From: Bacteroidaceae bacterium
GTDB lineage: Bacteria; Bacteroidota; Bacteroidia; Bacteroidales; Bacteroidaceae
Reading direction: 5' to 3'
Length of the DNA stretch: 64,000 nt
NCBI GenBank assembly: GCA_017469525.1
Contig: JAFUGG010000054.1
Span: forward strand, 1 to 64,000
The translations under genes and the position numbers were made by a program. Numbering within the stretch: position 1 is the stretch's first letter; every line of letters begins with the position of its first letter. Shown here piece after piece: positions 57,688-64,000 of this stretch. The notes under the pieces are model-generated. The model was not told where the DNA came from, ran no database searches, and saw only the letters and a program-made list of their open reading frames with translations.

Positions 57688-60600
57688 TTTATTATCTTTC
57701 TGCCGCCAACGATGTAGAGACCCTTTGTGGGCTTACTGACGCGCTGGCCGGCGATATTGTAGATAAGATTCTTAGAATCCTTCAGGTCACTGAGGCCCTT
57801 CGAGTCTTTAATGTCTCCTATGCCGTCGGAGGCATCCCAGACGTAGGTAAAGGGAGAGATGTTCTCGGCATAGGTAAACGACTTGCCATCCGAGTCAAGG
57901 ACGAGGCCGTTCTCCGTCTCGGTGTATGTACCGGCATGGATTGTCCTGCCACTCTCTGTGATGTTCACATTCCCTTGGAAAGCAACTGGCTGACCAGATT
58001 CATACGTCTCAGGAGTGCTGTCGATGGTTCCATCCTCATTGACGATGCCCTCACCTGCCCATGTGTCAAAGGGCAGACGGAGTGCCTGATAGCTTTCGCC
58101 GCTCTTGGTGAAGGTGAGGGAAGATGCTGTGAAGTCAGTTGGGATGAAGAAGGGCTTGTCACCATCGATGACAAGGTTCTGGGCATTGCCTTCGCCGTCC
58201 ACGACGTTCGCAAATGCCAGCAGCTCTTCTGTGGGTTGCTTCTTGGTGCTCTGACCTGGCTTGACGTAAGCGATAGAGTTGGCAGGGAGAGGACTGATGA
58301 GGCTCTTGCCATCCTTGCCCGTGCCATAGTAGTGGACCTTGTGGGGTATCGTGTCGCCTTCGTAGTAGACCGTCATTTCGCCACGGTACAAGGCCGGCCC
58401 GTAAGGCACGAGCACCTCGTAACCATTGGCCTCGCAAGCCACGATGGTGAAGCCGTCGGTCAGTTTCGCAGTTACATTGGAAGGCATAGAGAACTTCTTC
58501 TTGTTCGAGAGGAAGACGAGGTTGCCGTCATTGTCATAGACCTTGAAGCCGATGGCGCCTGTGCCGTTCACAGTATAGGTAGTCACGCCTTGGCTGGTGG
58601 TGGTCGTGTAGTAGTAGCCATCAGTCTGATATTCGTCCACAAAGTCGCTCCATTGGCCTACGTCGGCATAGCCTGTGGGTGCTTCGTTTGCATCGTAAGC
58701 CTCGCGGTACTCACCCTTCGGCTTGCCTTCGAAAGGTCCGTCGGCGGTAGAGGGAGAGGGTTTGATGCGGTCGTCGATGAAGCAGATGCTGGGAGCCTTC
58801 GGGTAGCGAGCCATGTAGGCCTTGGCGTCTGCGATGTCCTGTTCGGTAGTTGTTACCCAATAGTCACCGTAGTCACCCACATAGAACTTGTCGTAAGGCA
58901 CGAACATACCGTTCACCTCGAAGAACTCGCTCAGGTCGAGCTGGGCAGCATCGCACATCTTCTTGGCCATGTGCAGATAGTCCTGACGGCCATAGCTTAA
59001 CGTTCCGCCTACGGTTTCACCATCCTTCACGAGCGAAGCATCATAGACGCCCGAACGCTTCTTGATGGGGTCTTGACGCAGGAGCTTGAAGAGCGTGGGA
59101 TAGAAGTCTGGCTTATGTCCCTGTGCATGGAAATAGAGGTATAGCTGGAAGTAGAAGCGTGTCTGCTCCCAGATGTTCATGCCGAACCATCCCACGCCAT
59201 TGGCAAAGTCGTTGAGCGTATCAGTCACCTTTGTTCCTCGGGTTGTAGAGATGCCATGGAGGAAAACGTTGACATTGGAGAAGAGGTTGTTGCTCACCTC
59301 CGTTGCACCTACGATATTGAAGCAAGCCTGATGGTTGTGGCCTATTTCGTGCGAGGGTCCCCAGATGGCACCGCCGCTTGAAGTCATCGTGTCGTAGTTC
59401 ATGATGGTAGAGATGGTTCCGTCGCTGTAATAAGTGCCGTAGGTGGAGGCGTACATATAGCCGTGGTTGACGGAGAAGGCGTTCCAGACGTTGCGGAAAC
59501 GTCCTGCCAGGTCTTCCTTGAAGCCCATGAGGTCTTCCTCGCATTCGATGAAGTTGTTCCAGATGCGCATCAGGCCTTCCATGTTGCCAGTCTTGCCCGT
59601 AGCGTTCTGCACAAGGTTGTTGAGCATGGCGAAGACGATGCGGTCGCATTTGAGGTTGACGATGTTGCTCTTATTGAGCATCTTTTCGCAGAGAAGCGTC
59701 CAGTCGTCGTTGGTCATGCCGCGGGTATAGTCGAAGTAGCCTTGCAGCTGACCACCCTCGATGTGAACCTTCATGGCAGGATAGTCGGCAAGGTATTTGG
59801 TCGGGTCGTTCAGCTGATAGAAGATGTAGAGTGTGCTTGCCTGACCGAGCAAGACAGCATTGAGGCCGGCATGAAGCGTTGTGGTGGAACCTGTCTGATG
59901 GTCGCCCGGACTTTCGCTGTCCATTACGACTTCTGCCTGAAGCAGACAATCCGTGCTGGGTTCCTCGTCGAGGTAGATATAGATGATGTCGCCTGTGCCT
60001 CCCACAATGCCGGTAGGTCCGGAGAGGCGGCCGAAGCTGTAGCTCATGCCGGCGTATTCGTTCCACGACATCTTCTGGAAGTTGCTGTAGACGTTGAAGT
60101 CGTCGCGGACACGGAAGAACTTCTCGAAGCCTTCGCGAGTGTAGCCGCTTGAGGATGTGAAGCTCTGCCATGTGTTGTTCTTAACCTTGAGCACCATGGC
60201 TTGCATGTCTGCGTTGAGGGCAGAGAAGTCTGCGTTCTCGGCGAGTGCTTCGTCGCTCAGGGCTTGTATCTCGTCTTTGAGGACGGTGCAGGCATTGTCT
60301 TGGAAGAGGTTGGCAAGGGAGGCCTTGTAGGTATTAAAGTTCTGAAGAAGTGTGTAATAGGCGCTCAGCTTGCCACGTCCTTCGGCAATGAAGTCGTCGT
60401 CCAGCTCAGCTTCTTCGAAGCCCCATACGCTGTTGTCGTTGTTATAAGTCCAGCCCACGACATTATTGCCAGCGTCGCAATGGAAGCCGATGCTGCGGGT
60501 GTCGAGGATATAGTAGGTCAGGGTCAGCGGATCGTCTGTGCGCTGGAGGTTGAAGCCGGTATTGGGTTTCGTTGCAGAGGTGCGGTACTGCGTGCTGAGG

Positions 60601-61835
60601 GTGCCGTTCTGGAGGGAGACAAAGCGTTGTGTGCAGACGTTCTGGAGGAGCCAGGTGCCGTTCGACGATGATACGAGTGACCAGTATTGAGAGAGTTTGC
60701 TTGCATCCTTACCCTCGCAGCTGAGGACGTTGGATGCGAAGTTCTCGTTGATGTAGCTGCCCTTGTTGGCGTTCTTGATGCGGAAGTACTTGCCTGCGGC
60801 TGGTTCTGTGAAGTCGCTTTGAGCGAGAAGGTTTTCCTCCACTTCCTGCATGGTGTAGTTGTCAACGAGTGCTATGCTCCAGTCGCTTCCTCTGTCTCCT
60901 TGGCAGGACCACTTGAAGAGCGTGGTGCCGTCGTTGCCGAGATTCAGGCATGAATTGCCGCTGAAGTCGCTCTTCTCTGAGATGTTGATGAAGGCGTCGT
61001 TCGTTCCGTTGTTGGGACTGAACTGGATGTAGAGCTTCTTTGACGTAGAGGATGGCGAGCGGAAGTTATCGTCGGCTCCGAGGTAACGACCGGTGTTACC
61101 ATTGCGAAGGATGTAGCCGTCGCCGGACTTGGCAATAATCCAGACTTGCGCGAGGGTGTTGTTGTTGGCACCTGCGCCTTCTTGGTTCTCGTTGCCGGCA
61201 GAGAGGCGGACGCTCGTATTGCGCCGGCTGGTGAGGCGGACGATATTGGTGCTGCTGAGCACGTAGTTGACGTAGGCCTTGCCTGTGAGGTCGCTGATGT
61301 CGGAGAGCGTCACTTGTCGGAATGCCCAGTCGCGGTCGGAGTTCTCTGAACCCTTGCTCGATGCTCCCAACAGCTTGCCGTTAGAGTTCTGCAGGTAGTA
61401 GAGGTTACTGCGCAAAGACCAATGGCCTGCGGTGGTGAAAGCGGTGATGGTGTAGGCATACTTGGCTGCAACGGTGGCATCTGTGCCGTTGTTCTTCGTG
61501 GTCGATACGTTGCAATAGTAGTTGCCGAGGCCTGATTTGAGGTAATACTTGCCGTCTCCTGCGTCTTCGAGCTGCACGAGATAGCCTGCATTGTTGGCAG
61601 CGTCTGCACCGTGAGGCGAGGTTGAGACGACACCCAGCGTACCTCCCGTGCCTTCCTGGACGTAAGCATTTGTCGAGGCATTGTAGAGGACGTACCATGT
61701 GCCCGTCTCGAGTTGGGTTGCACTGCTGCCGAGGTTGATGATTTTTCCTGCAAGGTCGCTCTGTGCCAAAGCCATCGGGCTGGAAACGAGGAGCATGAAA
61801 AAGGATGCAAATAATGATTTGATAAAGGTTTTCAT
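57684..61835 (-). CDS. secreted M60-family (enhancin/mucinase-like) metallopeptidase
   Basis: A 1383-residue exported zinc peptidase. A signal peptide (SLFASFFMLLVSSPMALAQ) leads to a large N-terminal region with several beta-trefoil/lectin-like repeats (WYVLYNASTNAYVQEG, YLQNSNGKLLGASS, YILRNGNTGRYLGADD, WLLQNVCTQRFVSLQNG). The catalytic centre is PSHEIGHNHQ with His829, Glu830, His833 and the third ligand Glu846, the gluzincin pattern of M60 enzymes that cleave mucin-type O-glycoproteins. The C-terminus has a linker of 9-base repeats (KDSKGLSDLKDSKN) and the tail IYNIAGQRVSKPTKGLYIVG. First of four overlapping genes, 39 bases after the CaCA antiporter. The mucin target is inference from family and lectin repeats. 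Confidence 0.88.
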   Translation of the reverse strand: MKTFIKSLFASFFMLLVSSPMALAQSDLAGKIINLGSSATQLETGTWYVLYNASTNAYVQEGTGGTLGVVSTSPHGADAANNAGYLVQLEDAGDGKYYLKSGLGNYYCNVSTTKNNGTDATVAAKYAYTITAFTTAGHWSLRSNLYYLQNSNGKLLGASSKGSENSDRDWAFRQVTLSDISDLTGKAYVNYVLSSTNIVRLTSRRNTSVRLSAGNENQEGAGANNNTLAQVWIIAKSGDGYILRNGNTGRYLGADDNFRSPSSTSKKLYIQFSPNNGTNDAFINISEKSDFSGNSCLNLGNDGTTLFKWSCQGDRGSDWSIALVDNYTMQEVEENLLAQSDFTEPAAGKYFRIKNANKGSYINENFASNVLSCEGKDASKLSQYWSLVSSSNGTWLLQNVCTQRFVSLQNGTLSTQYRTSATKPNTGFNLQRTDDPLTLTYYILDTRSIGFHCDAGNNVVGWTYNNDNSVWGFEEAELDDDFIAEGRGKLSAYYTLLQNFNTYKASLANLFQDNACTVLKDEIQALSDEALAENADFSALNADMQAMVLKVKNNTWQSFTSSSGYTREGFEKFFRVRDDFNVYSNFQKMSWNEYAGMSYSFGRLSGPTGIVGGTGDIIYIYLDEEPSTDCLLQAEVVMDSESPGDHQTGSTTTLHAGLNAVLLGQASTLYIFYQLNDPTKYLADYPAMKVHIEGGQLQGYFDYTRGMTNDDWTLLCEKMLNKSNIVNLKCDRIVFAMLNNLVQNATGKTGNMEGLMRIWNNFIECEEDLMGFKEDLAGRFRNVWNAFSVNHGYMYASTYGTYYSDGTISTIMNYDTMTSSGGAIWGPSHEIGHNHQACFNIVGATEVSNNLFSNVNVFLHGISTTRGTKVTDTLNDFANGVGWFGMNIWEQTRFYFQLYLYFHAQGHKPDFYPTLFKLLRQDPIKKRSGVYDASLVKDGETVGGTLSYGRQDYLHMAKKMCDAAQLDLSEFFEVNGMFVPYDKFYVGDYGDYWVTTTEQDIADAKAYMARYPKAPSICFIDDRIKPSPSTADGPFEGKPKGEYREAYDANEAPTGYADVGQWSDFVDEYQTDGYYYTTTTSQGVTTYTVNGTGAIGFKVYDNDGNLVFLSNKKKFSMPSNVTAKLTDGFTIVACEANGYEVLVPYGPALYRGEMTVYYEGDTIPHKVHYYGTGKDGKSLISPLPANSIAYVKPGQSTKKQPTEELLAFANVVDGEGNAQNLVIDGDKPFFIPTDFTASSLTFTKSGESYQALRLPFDTWAGEGIVNEDGTIDSTPETYESGQPVAFQGNVNITESGRTIHAGTYTETENGLVLDSDGKSFTYAENISPFTYVWDASDGIGDIKDSKGLSDLKDSKNLIYNIAGQRVSKPTKGLYIVGGRKIIK
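57767..57811. repeat. in-frame 9-bp repeats in the M60 linker
   Basis: Five degenerate 9-base units (GATTCTTAG, AATCCTTCA, GGTCACTGA, GGCCCTTCG, AGTCTTTAA), the inverse of the GGACTTTAA family found at 11651. They encode the linker before the sorting-type tail. Confidence 0.6.
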
Positions 61836-61874
61836 AATATGTTAGGTTTTAGTTATTGCATTGATGTCTATCGT

Positions 61875-62822
61875 TTATCTGGCGAGGAGGAGCGAGAGAT
61901 ACGAGAGGTAGCAGCAGACGAGCAGTATGCCTTCTCCCTTGCTGAGCTTTCGGCTGGTGAGGGCTGTCAGCCAGAGGAGGATACAGCTGCCTATGAGGGC
62001 TACCCAGTCGATGAGGGTTATCTCCGTCACAGGCATCGGCATGATGCAGCCGCACGTGCCTACGACGAAGGCGATGTTGAAGATGTTGCTGCCCACCACG
62101 TTGCCGAAGGCGAGGCCAAGGCTGCCTTTACGGGCGGCCACGACGCTCGTGGCGAGTTCGGGCAGGCTGGTGCCGCCGGCCAGGATGGTCATGCCGATGA
62201 CGCTTTCACTGATGCCCCACTCGCGGGCTACGGCAGCGGCATTGTCCACCAGCACCTTTCCGCCAACCACCAGAGCCGCCATGCCAACCAAGATGAGCAG
62301 GAGGCAACGCCACAAGCTGGCCTCTACCTTCTCCTCCCCCTTGGGGGAGGTCGGGAGGGGGGCCTTCCTGTCCTGCATCGCAATCCTGTAGGCCAAGTAC
62401 ATATAGCCACAGAAGCAGCAGACGAGCAGCAGGCCTTCCCAGCGGGCTATCACGTCGCCGGTGACGGCAAAAGTGACGAGCAGGACGGAGAAAGCCAGAC
62501 AGATGGGCAAGTCGCGCCGCAGCAATGTCTTCTCCACAGGCATCGACCTCATGATGGCCGACACGCCGAGAATGACCAGGATATTGAACACATTGCTGCC
62601 GATGATATTGCCCACGCTCATATCCGAACTGCCTCTGAGCACGCTCATGAAGCTCACCATGAACTCGGGCAGGCTCGTGCCCAGCGCCACGACCGTCAGG
62701 CCGATGACGAGTTCGCTGACCTTCAGGCGTCTGGCCAGGCCGCTGGCACCGTCCGTGAAACGGTCCGCCCCCCAAAGCACGACGGCAATGCTTACCACTA
62801 TCAGAACTATCTCAAGTATCAT
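61875..62822 (-). CDS. CaCA-family calcium/sodium antiporter (YrbG-like)
   Basis: A 315-residue antiporter with two inverted halves of about five helices. The alpha repeats are LTVVALGTSLPEFMVSF with GNIIGSNVFNILVILG, and MTILAGGTSLPELATSVVAA with GNVVGSNIFNIAFVVG. The cytoplasmic loop between halves carries a short element (APLPTSPKGEEKVE). It precedes the M60 gene by 39 bases with no promoter seen in the gap, so it may head the same transcript. Calcium export near a calcium- or zinc-using secreted enzyme may be coincidence. Confidence 0.9.
   Translation of the reverse strand: MILEIVLIVVSIAVVLWGADRFTDGASGLARRLKVSELVIGLTVVALGTSLPEFMVSFMSVLRGSSDMSVGNIIGSNVFNILVILGVSAIMRSMPVEKTLLRRDLPICLAFSVLLVTFAVTGDVIARWEGLLLVCCFCGYMYLAYRIAMQDRKAPLPTSPKGEEKVEASLWRCLLLILVGMAALVVGGKVLVDNAAAVAREWGISESVIGMTILAGGTSLPELATSVVAARKGSLGLAFGNVVGSNIFNIAFVVGTCGCIMPMPVTEITLIDWVALIGSCILLWLTALTSRKLSKGEGILLVCCYLSYLSLLLAR
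62327..62366. repeat. in-frame short element in the CaCA antiporter
   Basis: CTCCTCCCCCTTGGGGGAGG followed by TCGGGAGGGGGGCC, translated in the central cytoplasmic loop. Confidence 0.7.
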
Positions 62823-62877
62823 ATTATTTTATATATAAATGTTCGCAGGCGTCGCGCCCGCGCATATATTTCGCCTG

Positions 62878-62885
62878 CAAATATA
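62878..62885 (-). promoter_or_regulatory. -7 box of the CaCA-M60-GH30 operon
   Basis: Minus-strand TATATTTG, 55 bases before the antiporter ATG. The leader contains GCAGGCG/CGCCTGC inverted words. Confidence 0.55.
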
Positions 62886-63052
62886 AGAAAAATATCTGAA
62901 ATAAGGAAAAACTTTGGCCCATAAAAAGCCCGCTTTGCAGCAAAAGCGCATCAAAATGGCAGAAATGCGGGCTCAGGAAGGCCGTTTTGCAGCACAATCC
63001 TGCACTTTGGATGACGCAATCCGAGACGTCGTTTTTGCCGAAAAAGCATAAT

Positions 63053-63129
63053 GGGTTGTTTGCATCAACATGTAAATGCAATTGCATCTACATGTATATG
63101 CAATTGCATTTACATGTACGTGCAAACTC
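63053..63129. repeat. 22-bp palindromic array, TACATGTA family, copy 3
   Basis: ACATGTA words at 63067, 63089 and 63111 are 22 bases apart, with ATGCAATTGCAT between. Ends GGGTTGTTTGCA and TGCAAACTC are near inverses. One arm has TGTAAATG in place of TGTAGATG, matched by a compensating change on the other arm (CATTTACA). Confidence 0.85.
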
Positions 63130-63407
63130 TCCCCTGTGCCAAACTGGGCAAAAAAGCACGGCAGGCAGGGCGGAAAAGGCAGTGGCGACGGGTCGAAAAA
63201 AAGCCTTCGAAAAATCGCCTCGCCGGATGGCCTGGAACGGCTCCCTGCTTCCCCGCTGCAAACAGAGTGCCAGCATGAGCTCGGTCATCACTGTTCAGGC
63301 GTCAAAACAGACAACCGAAAAGGTGAAATCGGTTTATAGAAATATAACATTTAGGGTGTAGATTGTCCATTTTCTCGCTTTTTAAGTTTCGTTAAGATAC
63401 ATTTTCT

Positions 63408-63437
63408 TTGCGGAATGTAGTTTTATGCGTACCTTTG
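63408..63437 (+). promoter_or_regulatory. promoter of the last gene
   Basis: TTG (63408-63410), 19 bases, TACCTTTG (63430-63437), an exact consensus, giving a leader of about 75 bases. Confidence 0.75.
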
Positions 63438-63519
63438 CACACGAAAACGAAGTGCAAGGCAGCCACTGCCGCGTACGGAGGAAAACGAAGTTAAACTACA
63501 TTATTATATTAATAAGAAG

Positions 63520-64000
63520 ATGAAAAAGCTCACACTTGCCATGTTGCTCGCACTCATCGGGACAACTGCAATGGCACAGAATTTCGAAGGCAGCACCATT
63601 GAAGAACGCATCGCCTACTCTACCGGCCAGAACGAGGACTCCATCAAGACCGCCAAGGGCTACATCACCATGTTCCAGCAGACGAATGCGAACAAGGACT
63701 ATCAGGACATGTACGAGAACTTCAAGTGGATAAAGAAGTATGCGCCCTTCGCGCAGAACGGCATCTACACGCAAGGCCCGTTCATGTTCTACAGCCTCAT
63801 CACGACAGAACAGGATCAGGCCAAGAAGAAGCAATACTTCGACGAGATGATGGAACTCTTCGACCTGCGTCAGAAGAACCTCGACGCCCTGAACTCTTTT
63901 GCAAAGACGAAGAGCACCCTGGGCGACGTACTGAGCGTGAAGGCCGAGTACTACAACTGGACGGCTCCTGCTGCCCTGGGCGACAAGTTCGACCTGCGAG
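63520..64000 (+). CDS. secreted protein, 5' part only
   Basis: The gene runs off the right edge; 160 residues are visible. A signal peptide (MKKLTLAMLLALIGTTAMAQ) is followed by a helical region with YITMFQQTNANKDYQDMYEN, FKWIKKYAPFAQNGIY and KKKQYFDEMMELFDLRQKNL. The spacing of aromatic and Ala/Leu residues suggests tetratricopeptide-type helices, as in a class of Bacteroidota periplasmic proteins. The strong promoter upstream supports the start. A more exact assignment needs the rest of the gene. Confidence 0.75.
   Translation, partial: MKKLTLAMLLALIGTTAMAQNFEGSTIEERIAYSTGQNEDSIKTAKGYITMFQQTNANKDYQDMYENFKWIKKYAPFAQNGIYTQGPFMFYSLITTEQDQAKKKQYFDEMMELFDLRQKNLDALNSFAKTKSTLGDVLSVKAEYYNWTAPAALGDKFDLR

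Larger units (their letters stand above)
62823..63519. other. divergent intergenic region, no gene
   Basis: About 700 bases between the antiporter operon and the last gene. It holds promoters at both ends and the third copy of the TACATGTA palindrome array. I see no gene in the rest. Confidence 0.6.

Noticed and set aside
57606..59000. 464-codon open frame antisense to the M60 gene
   Set aside because: Shadow of the M60 coding strand; no domain, and it crosses the 57684-57687 gene junction.

Overview
This window looks like a chromosomal segment of a Bacteroidales bacterium, most likely Prevotella-like (Prevotellaceae). The evidence is: many start regions carry the Bacteroidota promoter word TAnnTTTG, several with TTG 19-20 bases upstream; there is a complete Na+-translocating NADH:quinone reductase operon; secreted enzymes end in the C-terminal tail pattern 'IYN.AGQRV.KP.KGLYI..G.K'; and TamB, Big_2/fimbrillin-like and DUF6057 families are present. 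No rRNA, CRISPR array, intact transposase or integrase was seen. The only tRNA is tRNA-Ser(CGA).

Layout. 0-15.4 kb: a DUF4301 protein, a RelA/SpoT-type (p)ppGpp synthetase, an S9 peptidase, MutS2, TcdA, tRNA-Ser, a DMT exporter, MTA/SAH nucleosidase, an SO_0444-type metal permease with a His tract and HMA domain, and a secreted SUMF1-domain protein. 15.6-21.7 kb: nqrABCDEF on the minus strand. 21.9-25.8 kb: an A+T-rich island with an EcoRII-like restriction-modification set (Dcm-type methylase, endonuclease, Vsr), a truncated WYL-type regulator, and about 900 bases of non-coding DNA with a long periodic array. 25.8-35.4 kb: TamB, a Big_2/fimbrillin-like surface protein, a small unknown gene, TsaD and methionine aminopeptidase. 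35.5-47.3 kb: two paralogous cassettes (ECF sigma, membrane anti-sigma-like protein, small secreted protein) flanking a porin and a sodium symporter. 47.3-51.8 kb: KDPG aldolase and KDG kinase, then NhaC, RsmG and a metallo-beta-lactamase-fold hydrolase. 51.9-62.8 kb: an overlapping minus-strand operon (CaCA antiporter, M60 mucinase-like peptidase, DUF6057 membrane protein, beta-propeller lipoprotein with CXXCH, GH30 glycosidase) suited to host-glycan or mucin breakdown. The right edge holds the start of a secreted protein.

Two genome-scale patterns stand out. First, at least nine intergenic sites carry short palindrome-rich arrays with a constant 22-bp period; the sequence differs from site to site but the architecture is the same, and three sites share one sequence. 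Second, a short G+C-rich element (arms like CTCCCCCTTTAAGGGGGAG, ends AAGACCC/GGGTCTT) occurs about a dozen times, mostly inserted in frame inside conserved genes (relA, S9 peptidase, tcdA, tamB, tsaD, both anti-sigma genes, nhaC, CaCA). Tandem 7-, 8-, 9- and 12-bp repeats also occur between and inside genes. These two patterns are the best candidates for something not well described.
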